From contig CAZCTC010000023.1 in NCBI GenBank assembly GCA_964501335.1, positions 1 to 64,000 on the forward strand: a DNA stretch of 64,000 nt, given 5' to 3'. The notes beneath the pieces are model-generated. The model had not been told where the DNA came from. It searched no databases and saw only the letters and a program-made list of their open reading frames with translations. This stretch comes from CAZCTC01 sp964501335. GTDB lineage: Bacteria > Chloroflexota > Anaerolineae > B4-G1 > SLSP01. Both the position numbers and the translations under genes were made by a program. This document shows, in pieces, positions 24,459 to 32,566 of this stretch (position 1 is the first letter of the stretch; each line of letters opens with the position of its first letter).

Positions 24459-25298
24459 TTGAAATTCACAAAACAACAAAAGATAATTCTGGGCGCGATG
24501 ACAGGCGTTACACTGCTGGTCCTCATATCGACCATTGCCGTGATCTTTGTAGTATGGCAAGATTTCAACACTCAGGTAACCGTCATCCCTACCATGGTCA
24601 TCGCCGAAAACACCCCCGTACCGGCAACCATTCCCACCTGGACCCCGACCCCCACCTTCACCCCGATCCCCACCCCACTGCCCCGGGAAACCCGTACGCC
24701 CACCCCGACGCCGACCCGTTTCCCCACCCGCACTCCCACCCCCACCGCCACCCCGGTCCCCGTCGAATTGATCAATCCGGAATTCGATATGATCATGCCC
24801 AACCGCATTCCCGGCTGGAAATGGGGCGCCGATGTCAATTACAAGCCCGGCGGCGCCTACGATCCCTCCACCTCATTTGCTGAACCGATGTTCAACCTGG
24901 CAGATGATCCCGCCCGGTACATCAATAACTCAACCCTGAAAATTGAAACCGTTCGCTGGTTAAAATTCCGCACCTGGATCTACCAGACCATCACCGTTAC
25001 CGCCGGTTCAAATATTCAGTTCCAGATCAAATCCAGTGCCTTCTCTTCCATCGAACGAATTATCGTCAAAGCCGGCATCGATCCCAATGGCGGCGATGGT
25101 TGCGACCATGCCACCTGGGGAGAAGCCAAAGCCATCAACCAGGACGATGGCGTCGTAAAACTCAGTTCTCCGCGTGTAGCCGCCGGCAAAAACGGTCAGG
25201 TCACGGTCTGTTTCTATGCCGAACCCCGCTATGCCGATATCAACAACGCCGCCTTCTTTGATCAGGCCGCGTTGATCATTGCGCAACCTCGCCCGTAG
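24459..25298 (+). CDS. Membrane-anchored surface protein with TPTPTP linker, unknown domain
   Basis: A 279-residue protein: one N-terminal membrane helix (about 8-32), a Pro/Thr-rich linker (about 45-100, built from TPTPTPTRFPTRTPTP-like repeats) and an external domain of about 175 residues (from VELINPEFD) that looks beta-rich, with two cysteines (DGCDHA and VTVCFYAEP) that might form a disulphide. The external domain resembles carbohydrate-binding or surface beta-sandwich modules only in general form; no family was recognised. The TTG start at 24459 was chosen because GGAGG ends five bases before it; an in-frame TTG at 24447 lies within the ribosome site. A palindrome remnant precedes it. 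Confidence 0.7.
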   Translation: MKFTKQQKIILGAMTGVTLLVLISTIAVIFVVWQDFNTQVTVIPTMVIAENTPVPATIPTWTPTPTFTPIPTPLPRETRTPTPTPTRFPTRTPTPTATPVPVELINPEFDMIMPNRIPGWKWGADVNYKPGGAYDPSTSFAEPMFNLADDPARYINNSTLKIETVRWLKFRTWIYQTITVTAGSNIQFQIKSSAFSSIERIIVKAGIDPNGGDGCDHATWGEAKAINQDDGVVKLSSPRVAAGKNGQVTVCFYAEPRYADINNAAFFDQAALIIAQPRP

Positions 25299-25311
25299 AA
25301 AGGATAAAATC

Positions 25312-26376
25312 ATGGCAATGCCCCCTCAATTGTGCGATATCGTAGTTGTGGGTGCCGGCCTCACCGGAGCTTATGTAGCTCGGCGGCTGGCAGATAATGG
25401 GCTGAAGGTTGTAGTCCTGGAAGCCGCGGCGCAGGCCGGCGGCGCCGGAGCCCGCGGCGCCGGCCTGGCACTCTTAGGAACCGCAGAACCTTACGCCGAC
25501 CTGATCACCCGGGTTGGCGCAGACAAAGCCCGGCAGACCTGGGATCTCACCCGCCAAAATCTGGAATTGCTTGCCACCGCCGCCGCCAAAGCCGGCATCA
25601 CCTCTCAAGTGGTCGGTAGCTTCCGCCCCGTCAGCGACAGCTCAAACGCCCAAATCCTCAACCGTTCCGTAAGCCTGCTGGTACGGGAAGGCTTCGCCGT
25701 CGAACTGGATGATGCTACAGAACAGGGATTTTTGGTCGCCCTGCACACCTGCGAAGATCTGGCCTTCGCGCCGGCCACCCTGGCCCGGGCGCTGCTCAAC
25801 CATCCCAACATCACGCTGCAATGCAACGCCGAAGTCCAGGAACTCAATCTCCGCGCTCCGGATCAGATCGACATCTGGATTCACAAGCAGTATCTCTGGA
25901 GCAAACAGGTCATCCTGACCTCAAACGCTCATATCCTGCATCTCAGTCCCCGCCTGGCTCCCTTACTGCAAACCCTTTCCATCCAGGCCGTCGATTGCCC
26001 CGCTCCGGGCCCCTTAACCATCCCCTGGGTACTGGAAGAAGGTCAAATTCTCATCCAGGCCCGGGATTCTCAATGGCGGCTGGTCGCCTTGCCGCGTAAC
26101 ACCCAAACAGATCCCTGGCCGTTGCTCTCCCGCGCCGCCGCACACTTCTGCCCGGAAGCCCCCATCCTGCATCGCTACAGCGGCTGGAACACCCAAAGTA
26201 CGGATGGATTACCCATCGTCGGCGCACTTCCCGATCTTCCCGGCGGCTATTTCATCGCCGGCCTGGGGCCATGGGGGCTCAGCTGGTCGCTCATCGCAGC
26301 CGAAAAGCTGGTCGACTTAATTCTTACACAGGAAGATCCCGGGATGTTGTCGCTTAATCGCTTTCGTCAAGATTGA
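25312..26376 (+). CDS. FAD-dependent oxidoreductase (DAO family)
   Basis: A 354-residue flavoprotein of the D-amino-acid/glycine oxidase-like family. The ADP-binding fold VVVGAGLTGAYVARRLADNG is near residues 11-30 with E near 38 at the end of beta-2. The C-terminal signature TDGLPIVGALPDLPGGYFIAGLGPWGLSWS (in parts, about 295-325) matches the family end. Such enzymes oxidise amines or amino acids with O2 or quinone; the substrate is not readable. The ATG at 25312 was chosen because AAGGA lies seven bases upstream; 11 more upstream codons overlap the previous gene. Confidence 0.88.
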   Translation: MAMPPQLCDIVVVGAGLTGAYVARRLADNGLKVVVLEAAAQAGGAGARGAGLALLGTAEPYADLITRVGADKARQTWDLTRQNLELLATAAAKAGITSQVVGSFRPVSDSSNAQILNRSVSLLVREGFAVELDDATEQGFLVALHTCEDLAFAPATLARALLNHPNITLQCNAEVQELNLRAPDQIDIWIHKQYLWSKQVILTSNAHILHLSPRLAPLLQTLSIQAVDCPAPGPLTIPWVLEEGQILIQARDSQWRLVALPRNTQTDPWPLLSRAAAHFCPEAPILHRYSGWNTQSTDGLPIVGALPDLPGGYFIAGLGPWGLSWSLIAAEKLVDLILTQEDPGMLSLNRFRQD

Positions 26377-26398
26377 CTAACCATTTAGGACACTCCTG

Positions 26399-26407
26399 TG
26401 GTATACT
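26399..26407 (+). promoter_or_regulatory. Extended minus-10 promoter of the NarL-type regulator
   Basis: TGGTATACT combines a TATACT box with an upstream TG. TTGACT at 26373-26378 is too far (23 bases) to be its partner, so an extended minus-10 promoter is more likely. The 5' leader would be about 150 bases. Confidence 0.5.
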
Positions 26408-26563
26408 GAATCGCAGGGAAGCTGGAAGAATAGAAGATAATAAGAGTTTGGTTCCAGCCTTCCTTTCTTCCAATTTTCCATAAAAGAACCGCCAGAAACT
26501 CCTGGAAAACAATGCCGATTTCCAATCATGGAAACTTGAATTACTTATTTTTAAGGAAAGGCC

Positions 26564-27289
26564 ATGACAGCGCCAGCGGAAAAAAGTTTGACCACCATTC
26601 AAGTCGTAATTGTTGACGACCACCCGTTCTTCCGACAGGGTCTGCACGATGTGCTCAGTGCTGAGTCGGATATCAATGTGGTGGCCGAAAGTGGAGACGG
26701 GCAGGAAGCCGTTGAGTTGCTTTGCTCCGTTCGTCCTACCGTCGCCTTGATGGATGTCAATTTGCCCGGGCTCAACGGCCTTCAGGTCACAAAAAAGGTC
26801 AAAAACCGCTGCCCGGAAATCCAGTTCATCATCCTGACCGCTTACGATGACGACGAACAAATCTATCATGCCATTCGTATCGGCGCCTCCGCCTACTTCT
26901 CCAAAGATGTCGATCCCCAACGCCTGGTAGAAACTATTCGTACCGTCGCCCAGGGCTATTTTGTCATCGCCAACCAATCACTCACCCCCACTGAAGCTGA
27001 AAAATGGATTTTGGAACGCTATCGCCGCTATGGCGTGGAACCCGATGACGATTCCTTCTCTCCGCTCACCGATCGGGAAATGGAAATTCTGGAACTCATC
27101 ATCGAAGGAATGAGCAATAAAGAAATCGCCTATCGCCTGGGAATCAGCCAACAAACCGTCAAAAACCACATCACCTCCATCCTCTCTAAACTCAATCTGT
27201 CCGATCGTACTCAGGCGGCCATTTATGCTCTGCAACGCGGTTGGGTGCGGTTACCCTCACAACAGGCCCGCGAAAAGACAGATCACTAG
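26564..27289 (+). CDS. NarL/FixJ-family response regulator
   Basis: A 241-residue regulator: receiver domain (about 8-130) with acidic pair DD (VIVDDH), phosphoacceptor in LMDVNLPG near residue 65 and the conserved Lys in YFSKDVD; and a LuxR-type HTH (about 165-230, LTDREMEILELIIEG, NKEIAYRLGISQQTVKNH). It would bind DNA when phosphorylated. The histidine kinase gene 82 bases downstream is the obvious partner (HisKA_3 type, the usual match for NarL regulators). Confidence 0.93.
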   Translation: MTAPAEKSLTTIQVVIVDDHPFFRQGLHDVLSAESDINVVAESGDGQEAVELLCSVRPTVALMDVNLPGLNGLQVTKKVKNRCPEIQFIILTAYDDDEQIYHAIRIGASAYFSKDVDPQRLVETIRTVAQGYFVIANQSLTPTEAEKWILERYRRYGVEPDDDSFSPLTDREMEILELIIEGMSNKEIAYRLGISQQTVKNHITSILSKLNLSDRTQAAIYALQRGWVRLPSQQAREKTDH

Positions 27290-27371
27290 CAGCAACTCGC
27301 CCCTCGTTTTTCAGGTGGCAGGTCGGTTTAATACACATTTCAGCCTAACGGCAGTACGTTGAAGGAGAAGC

Positions 27372-28421
27372 ATGACGGACGACAAGCGGCAACAATTACT
27401 GGAACCCCACCGCAAAGCGGCTGAGCTGGTTCAACGCGAACTCAAAGAAGTGGATATGCTCATCCAACAAACCACCTCCGAAGTGGAACGTTTGCAAACC
27501 CAAAACGCCCGCGCCGTAACGCGCGTTAAGCAGGTTGAATCCCAATTTGAAACGGTACCGCGTGAAGACATCAAAAGTGCTTACAACAGCCTGTTGGAAA
27601 ACCAACAACGGCTCTTTACCATGCAGGGCCAGAAAGAAAAACTCCTCAGCGAACAAAAATCCCTGACCCGGCTGGCCGATGTCTACCAGAAACTCCTGGA
27701 TAATTTCGATCCCCAGGAAAAACCGACACCTGGAAGTGCTCCCGCCCCCAGTCCTCAGGTCCAGATGAATGTCATCAACATCATCGAAGCCCAGGAACGC
27801 GAACGCCAGCGCCTCTCCCGCCAGATGCACGACGGCCCGGCCCAATCGTTGACCAATCTGGCCTTGCAGGCAGAAATCTGCGAACGGCTCTTCGATCGCG
27901 ACCCGGAACGGGCCAAAATTGAACTGGGAGAACTACGCACCAGTGTCATCAACACTTTCCAGCGTGTCCGCGGCTTCATCTTCGATCTGCGGCCCATGAT
28001 GTTGGATGATTTGGGATTGGTCCCCACGCTTAAACGCTACGTCGAAGGCGTCACCGATAGTGGATTCTCCGGGGCTACCCTCTCCATCACCGGCCGGGAA
28101 CGCCGTATCGCCCCTCATAAAGAAGTCACCATCTTCCGTGTCATCCAGGAACTCATCCATACCGGCCGGGAATACAGCCGGGCCTCCACCATCAAAATCG
28201 CCCTGGATATGGGAGAAACCCAGGCCCGCGTCGTCGTCGAAGATAACGGCAGCGGCTTCGATCTGGACGAAGAACTCACCAGCGCCGACGCCATGCGCCT
28301 GGGATTGCAGACCCTCAAAGAACGCATCGAAATGTTGGGCGGTCGCATCACCTTCGACAGCACCCCCGGGCGGGGGATGCGCATCACCTTTACGCTGCCG
28401 TTGGAAAAAGAAGAGCACTAA
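27372..28421 (+). CDS. Cytosolic HisKA_3 sensor kinase with coiled coil
   Basis: A 349-residue NarX/DegS-type kinase without membrane helices. Residues about 1-115 form a heptad-rich coiled coil, a short Pro-rich linker follows (about 116-135), then HisKA_3 with phosphorylatable His in RQMHDGPAQSL near residue 155 and LRPMMLDDLGL near 200, then HATPase_c. Oddity: the N-box reads QELIHTGREYSRA, with Thr where the Mg/ATP-binding Asn is expected; the G1 box EDNGSGFDL and G2 GRGMRITF are present. This could mean weak ATP binding or a phosphatase-only role. AAGGAG lies four bases before the ATG. Confidence 0.9.
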   Translation: MTDDKRQQLLEPHRKAAELVQRELKEVDMLIQQTTSEVERLQTQNARAVTRVKQVESQFETVPREDIKSAYNSLLENQQRLFTMQGQKEKLLSEQKSLTRLADVYQKLLDNFDPQEKPTPGSAPAPSPQVQMNVINIIEAQERERQRLSRQMHDGPAQSLTNLALQAEICERLFDRDPERAKIELGELRTSVINTFQRVRGFIFDLRPMMLDDLGLVPTLKRYVEGVTDSGFSGATLSITGRERRIAPHKEVTIFRVIQELIHTGREYSRASTIKIALDMGETQARVVVEDNGSGFDLDEELTSADAMRLGLQTLKERIEMLGGRITFDSTPGRGMRITFTLPLEKEEH

Positions 28422-28446
28422 AAATCCAACGCAGTCCAACCAACAC

Positions 28447-28476
28447 TTGACAAAACTCCCCGTTTCGTGCTATATT
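28447..28476 (+). promoter_or_regulatory. Strong sigma-70 promoter upstream of a terminator (P1)
   Basis: TTGACA (28447-28452), 18-base spacer, TATATT (28471-28476). Transcription would start near 28483 and meet the terminator hairpin at once. Confidence 0.75.
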
Positions 28477-28485
28477 ATCATCGAA

Positions 28486-28523
28486 GAGCACTGGCGGGGA
28501 AAACCCGCCCGTGCTCATTTTTT
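28486..28523 (+). terminator. Terminator between the kinase gene and sigA, just after P1
   Basis: GAGCAC and GGCGGG (28486-28498) pair with CCCGCC and GTGCTC (28504-28516), interrupted by one mismatch, with a GAAAA-type loop and six Ts (28518-28523). It terminates the upstream two-component operon, and also any transcript from P1 after about 40 bases. Confidence 0.85.
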
Positions 28524-28568
28524 CGGACCGACCCAGAGTGGTCGATCCTGGCCATTGGCCTGACCCAT

Positions 28569-28596
28569 TTGACAACTCAATGGATTCAACTATTCT
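28569..28596 (+). promoter_or_regulatory. Proximal promoter of sigA (P2)
   Basis: TTGACA (28569-28574), 16-base spacer, TATTCT (28591-28596). Start expected near 28603, giving a leader of about 16 bases. Confidence 0.7.
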
Positions 28597-28618
28597 CTAG
28601 AAGGCAGGCACACCGAGG

Positions 28619-29932
28619 GTGAAACGTCGTAACTTAATGGTTGACAAGGAACCGGACTTGACCGAGGAAGAAATTCTGGAAAGCGATCTGCTGGATGAAG
28701 AGCCCATCGAAGGCGAAGAAACGCTCGAGGAACCCCTTGAAGCGGCGCCTTTACCTGGGTTGGCTGAAGAGTCCGGCGAAGAATATCTCCTGGCCCTGGG
28801 TTATGAGCGAGGGTTTGTAACCTACGAGGATATCCTTAAAATCTTCCCCGAAGTGGAAGAGGATATCGATCGCCTCGATGAAATTATCAGCGCGCTCGTG
28901 GACGCCGGGATCACGGTGGGCGGCCCCAATGAGGAACGCCCCGCGGCCCTGCGCCTGCGCGATGAATTGGATGAGCTGGAAATCGAAGATGCGGAAAATG
29001 AAGAAGATATCTACCGCACCATCGAAATCGATGATACCATTGGGCTCTATCTCAAGGAAATCGGTAAAGTCCCCCTGCTGACCGCCGAAGAGGAAGTCTC
29101 TTTAGCGCAGCGAATGGAACAGGGGAAACGCGCTCAAGCCAAGCTCAAAGATCGCAAAATCTCGCGCGACGAACGTCGCGAATTGGAACGCCAAAACGAA
29201 GACGGGATCGCGGCGCGCGAACATCTCATTCGCGCCAATTCCCGCCTGGTCATCAGTGTGGCAAAAAAATACATCGGCCGCGGAGTCCCTTTCCTGGATC
29301 TGATCCAGGAAGGTAACATTGGGTTGATCCGGGCGGCCAATAAATTTGATTATCAACGTGGCCATAAATTCTCTACTTACGCTACCTGGTGGATTCGCCA
29401 GGCAGTCACCCGGGCCATCGCCGATCAAAGCCGCACCATTCGCGTTCCCGTTCATATGGGCGATCAAATCAACAAATTGCTGCGAGTTTCGCATCAATTA
29501 ACCCAACGTCTGGGACGAGAACCTTCACCGGAAGAACTGGCAGTGGAACTCGATATTCCGCTGCGCAAGGTCGAACAAATGCTGGATGTGGCCCGCCGGC
29601 CGTTGTCGTTGGAAATGCCCACCGATGACGAAGAAGAAAGTACCCTCGGCGATTTTGTCGAAGATACGGAAAGCCCGGCCCCCCCCGATGAAGTCAGCTC
29701 GGCCATGCTACGGGAATTGCTGCTGGAAATCCTGACCGAATTGCCGCCGCGGGAGGTCAAAATCCTCCAGATGCGCTACGGCTTGTTGGACGGACAGACC
29801 TACACTCTGGAAGAAGTAGGTAAAAAATTGGGCGTCACCCGCGAACGGGTGAGACAAATTGAAGCGCAGGCGTTAAGCCGTCTTCGCCATCCCGCCCACG
29901 CCCGCCGACTTCGGGATTTCCTGAGAAGTTAA
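28619..29932 (+). CDS. sigA: Primary sigma factor (RpoD/SigA)
   Basis: A 437-residue group-1 sigma-70. An acidic N-terminus with a region 1.1-like part (about 50-105), region 1.2 (DDTIGLYLKEIGKVPLLT near 140-157), region 2 (NSRLVISVAKKYIGRG to FSTYATWWIRQAVTRAI, about 205-272), region 3 (about 275-350) and region 4 (YTLEEVGKKLGVTRERVRQIE near 395-415). FSTYATWWIRQAVTRAI is the minus-10 recognition helix of housekeeping sigmas, fitting the TTGACA/TATAAT promoters in the window. A GTG start at 28619 is assumed (AAGGCAGG upstream); ATG at 28637 is the alternative. Two promoters flank a terminator upstream; a clear terminator follows. Confidence 0.95.
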   Translation: MKRRNLMVDKEPDLTEEEILESDLLDEEPIEGEETLEEPLEAAPLPGLAEESGEEYLLALGYERGFVTYEDILKIFPEVEEDIDRLDEIISALVDAGITVGGPNEERPAALRLRDELDELEIEDAENEEDIYRTIEIDDTIGLYLKEIGKVPLLTAEEEVSLAQRMEQGKRAQAKLKDRKISRDERRELERQNEDGIAAREHLIRANSRLVISVAKKYIGRGVPFLDLIQEGNIGLIRAANKFDYQRGHKFSTYATWWIRQAVTRAIADQSRTIRVPVHMGDQINKLLRVSHQLTQRLGREPSPEELAVELDIPLRKVEQMLDVARRPLSLEMPTDDEEESTLGDFVEDTESPAPPDEVSSAMLRELLLEILTELPPREVKILQMRYGLLDGQTYTLEEVGKKLGVTRERVRQIEAQALSRLRHPAHARRLRDFLRS

Positions 29933-29963
29933 AAAAAAGACGCTCACATGAGCGTCTTTTTTT
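29932..29963 (+). terminator. Intrinsic terminator after sigA
   Basis: AGACGCTCA pairs with TGAGCGTCT across a two-base loop, flanked by As on the left and seven Ts on the right; it works in both directions. Confidence 0.92.
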
Positions 29964-30010
29964 AATCTCGACATGCATGGTTAGCCCCAAAGACAAGGAA
30001 AAAACTCATT

Positions 30011-31078
30011 CTAACCTTCTGAAAGGATGATCACCTTACCGCCCGCCGCGCGGGTCAGACGATCGCGTACTGCCAGCCCCAACCCGACAGTCCCAAAATC
30101 CCGGGCCAGAATCACCTGAACCCCGGCCTGATCCAACTGGCGCAAACAGACAAAAAGCTGTTGGGCCACAGCTTCAACTGCCGCTTCGGCTCCGGGAATC
30201 GCCATCGGCACCGCCAAATCGCCTAAAACCTCCCGATCCTCTTCTGCCAACAGCAAACCGACCGGCACACCTGCACCCTGTAACCGCAACGTTTCAGCCC
30301 GCAGCGCCGCCCACAGGGCCCTCCGAGAGCCTTGATAAAGATAAAGAGCCGCCCGGGGCGCATAATGCTGTAATAAAGTCCCGGGAGCGGGCGCTCCCCC
30401 CCCCTCAGAAGGCACGACCGGCCGTTCCAACAGCATGACCGGCCCCAAAACCGCCTCCAGTGCTTCCCGGCCGATTCCGCCCGGCCGCAACACCACCGGC
30501 GGCGACTCGACCAGCGACAATACCGTCGATTCGACCCCGATGGCTGTCGGCCCGCCATCCAGAATCATATCGATCCGCCCATCCAGATCAGCCAGCACAT
30601 CCTCCGCCCGCGTCGGACTGAGTCGACCGAAACGATTCGCACTCGGCGCCGCAACCGGCCTCCCCGTCGCCTTGATCAAAGTCAGAGCCACCGGATGAGC
30701 CGGCATCCGCACCGCCACCGTCTCGCCGCCGGCCGTCACCGCCAACGGCACATTGGAATGGCGCGGCAGCACCAGAGTCAACGGCCCCGGCCAGAACTGC
30801 GCCGCCAGTTTTAAGGCCAACGGCGGAACCGTCGCCGCCACCCGCTCCAGATCGTTCAGCGAGGCTACATGTACAATCAACGGATCGAAAGAGGGACGCT
30901 CTTTCGCCGCAAAAATTCCCTTTACCGCTTCCACATTGAAAGCATCGGCTCCCAGACCATAGACGGTCTCCGTCGGAAAAGCCACCAATCCACCAGAACG
31001 CAAAACAACGGCGGCCCCTTCAATCAGGGCCGCCGCCGGTTGTTCCGCATCAAGGGTCAACATCCGGGTCGTCTTCAT
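30011..31078 (-). CDS. L-threonylcarbamoyladenylate synthase (Sua5 type)
   Basis: A 355-residue two-domain Sua5. It makes threonylcarbamoyl-AMP from Thr, bicarbonate and ATP for the t6A37 modification of ANN-decoding tRNAs. The YrdC domain (about 15-205) has FPTETVYGLGADAF near 34-47, KERPSFDPL near 59-67 and PSANRFGRLSPT near 144-155. The C-terminal Sua5 domain (about 245-355) follows the PGTLLQHYAPRA linker near 233-244. The ATG lies close behind GGGGGAG, a tight spacing. It is the last gene of a long minus-strand run and convergent with sigA. Confidence 0.95.
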   Translation of the reverse strand: MKTTRMLTLDAEQPAAALIEGAAVVLRSGGLVAFPTETVYGLGADAFNVEAVKGIFAAKERPSFDPLIVHVASLNDLERVAATVPPLALKLAAQFWPGPLTLVLPRHSNVPLAVTAGGETVAVRMPAHPVALTLIKATGRPVAAPSANRFGRLSPTRAEDVLADLDGRIDMILDGGPTAIGVESTVLSLVESPPVVLRPGGIGREALEAVLGPVMLLERPVVPSEGGGAPAPGTLLQHYAPRAALYLYQGSRRALWAALRAETLRLQGAGVPVGLLLAEEDREVLGDLAVPMAIPGAEAAVEAVAQQLFVCLRQLDQAGVQVILARDFGTVGLGLAVRDRLTRAAGGKVIILSEG

Positions 31079-31164
31079 CGCTCCCCCTGGCCCGACCCCA
31101 GATTAGAGAAATCCTCACGGCCACTCTCCCTGTCGGGCGGGGCTATTGTACCACAAAACCCGGG

Positions 31165-31419
31165 TCAAAAACGCAAAAATGCCAGGATGGCGGCTCCTGC
31201 CGCTAACGCCAGCACGAACCACCCCAGCCCCTGTAACAACCAGACCACCCGTAATTGTTGCCCATGCTGACGGTGAAAACGCTTACCACGTTCTCGTGCC
31301 GCCGGATTGTCGACCTCAGCCCCAATCCCGTTAGCCAGCCACCAGGCCCGGGCACAAAAAACATACTGGCCCACTTCACTGGCCCGTAATGGCCGCTCGA
31401 CAGGAAGGTCTTCACTCAT
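31165..31419 (-). CDS. Small membrane protein with Cas4/RecB-like N-terminal motif
   Basis: An 84-residue protein. The first 50 residues (LRASEVGQYVFCARAWWLANG and ARERGKRFHRQHG) resemble the start of PD-(D/E)XK proteins of the Cas4/RecB type, including the SE/QY/C-R-W-L pattern and a G-x3-H-like element, but no nuclease core (D, ExK) follows. Instead a membrane helix (about 60-82) ends the protein. Its ATG overlaps the TGA of the translin gene by four bases (ATGA), so the two are probably coupled. It may be a membrane tether derived from a nuclease fold; function unknown. Confidence 0.75.
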   Translation of the reverse strand: MSEDLPVERPLRASEVGQYVFCARAWWLANGIGAEVDNPAARERGKRFHRQHGQQLRVVWLLQGLGWFVLALAAGAAILAFLRF

Positions 31420-32078
31420 TCGGTTGTCTCAGCAGCCGTTGCCGTCGGCCGTTCTACACGCAACGCCTTCAACAGACGTTCCGCCTGCAACCCATTGGTC
31501 AAATCGCCCCGAGTGCGTTCCAAAACGCCCCGCAATTGATCGACCCGATGGCGCAGGCCTCCGGTAATGGCATCCGGATAATCAAACGAAATTAACAGAT
31601 CGTACACCGCATCCATAGCAGTCAACAACCGTTCCGCCTCATCCATCCGCGATTGTCGCATGGCATCCAGACAACGGCGGCGCAATTCACTGGCGGCTTC
31701 ACAGGCCCCATTTAAGTAAGTGGAATAAGGCACCCCGAGCGTTTCAGGAAAAGGCGGCGGAGTCCCCGCCACCAGCGCCAGCGTGACATGGGCCTCAACC
31801 AGCTCCTTTAACGCATCCTGCGTATATCCCGCAAAGAAAAGATCGGGAAAGGTTTCCAGCGTAGCACGGAGTCCCGCGCCCACAGCATCGGCCTGCGCCA
31901 GCAAAGCCCGGGCTTCCGGCCATTCATCCCGATGCGCCGAACGGATAGCCGTCGAACAGAAACGGATCAACTCTCGACTTTGCACCAGGGCCTGATCCCG
32001 GGCGGTGTTACGAATTTCAAAATCCCGCTGGGCAGCCTGTGCCAGCTGCTCTAACCATGTATCCAGATGAGCTTCCAT
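31416..32078 (-). CDS. Translin family protein
   Basis: A 220-residue all-helical translin homologue. Family landmarks are REL..CSTAIRSAHRDEW (about 36-52), FFAGYTQDALKELVEA (about 81-96), LGVPYSTYLNGACEAASEL (about 113-131), SFDYPDAITGGLRHRVDQLR (about 163-182) and LERTRGDLT near 186. Eukaryotic translin binds single-stranded nucleic acids and, with TRAX, forms the C3PO RNase; the few bacterial and archaeal relatives are little studied. The ATG at 32078 has GGAG five bases upstream; the frame could extend to 32111 without a ribosome site. It neighbours a Cas4-like small protein, DUF3467 and SSB. Confidence 0.88.
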   Translation of the reverse strand: MEAHLDTWLEQLAQAAQRDFEIRNTARDQALVQSRELIRFCSTAIRSAHRDEWPEARALLAQADAVGAGLRATLETFPDLFFAGYTQDALKELVEAHVTLALVAGTPPPFPETLGVPYSTYLNGACEAASELRRRCLDAMRQSRMDEAERLLTAMDAVYDLLISFDYPDAITGGLRHRVDQLRGVLERTRGDLTNGLQAERLLKALRVERPTATAAETTE

Positions 32079-32098
32079 AAATTCTCCGTTTTCCTGAT

Positions 32099-32131
32099 GA
32101 TATTTTCGCATTCGGATCGCCCGAAAATATC
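32099..32131. repeat. Short palindrome between translin and DUF3467 genes
   Basis: GATATTTTCG (32099-32108) pairs with CGAAAATATC (32122-32131), loop of 13 bases. Same T-5'/A-3' arm arrangement as the main palindrome class. Confidence 0.7.
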
Positions 32132-32133
32132 AA

Positions 32134-32460
32134 TCACCCCTCGGGAGTTCCCGGAGGGCGGACCCCCCCAAAGAAAGCCCGGGCCAGATCATCCCCGGGT
32201 TCTCCAGGAATAACGATCTCCCCAAACGTGCTCTCATATTTGGTCAAATTCTCCTGCAAAGCCCGCAACAGCAACTTGGCATTGAGAGGCGTCATCACTA
32301 CCCGGGCTTTCACCCGTACTTGAGAATGATTGGGCATCGTCTGAGCCAGATCGATGATGACCTCAGAAGGCGAATGGGTGATCAAAGCAAAATTAGAGTA
32401 GACCGGCTCAAGATTGCCGGGCAATTCCACGTTCAAGGATTTGGGCTTGGGAGCATCCAT
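32134..32460 (-). CDS. DUF3467 domain protein
   Basis: A 108-residue DUF3467 protein: VYSNFALITHSPSEVIIDLAQTMP (in parts, about 20-43), ARVVMTPLNAKLLLRALQENL (about 52-72) and KYESTFGEI (about 74-82) are the family core. Function is unknown; members are often near proteasome, SSB or translin-type genes in some phyla, which I state only as recollection. The ATG at 32460 has AAGGAG five bases upstream, better placed than a GTG at 32466. Palindromes lie on both sides. Confidence 0.88.
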   Translation of the reverse strand: MDAPKPKSLNVELPGNLEPVYSNFALITHSPSEVIIDLAQTMPNHSQVRVKARVVMTPLNAKLLLRALQENLTKYESTFGEIVIPGEPGDDLARAFFGGVRPPGTPEG

Positions 32461-32485
32461 GGTCACTCCTTGTAAAATAATATAA

Positions 32486-32522
32486 ATGTTTGCGCCCGAC
32501 TCAATTTGCCGGGCGCAAACAT
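32486..32522. repeat. Palindrome between DUF3467 and ssb genes
   Basis: ATGTTTGCGCCCG (32486-32498) pairs with CGGGCGCAAACAT (32510-32522), 13 bp, 11-base loop. Confidence 0.8.
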
Positions 32523-32566
32523 CTCGATTTTATCCTCGCTCGGGCTTGAGAGCCTGCCGGGTATTT

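Noticed and set aside
26373..26378. TTGACT as minus-35 of the response-regulator promoter
   Set aside because: It is 23 bases from TATACT, beyond the usual 16-18 range; an extended minus-10 explains the site better.
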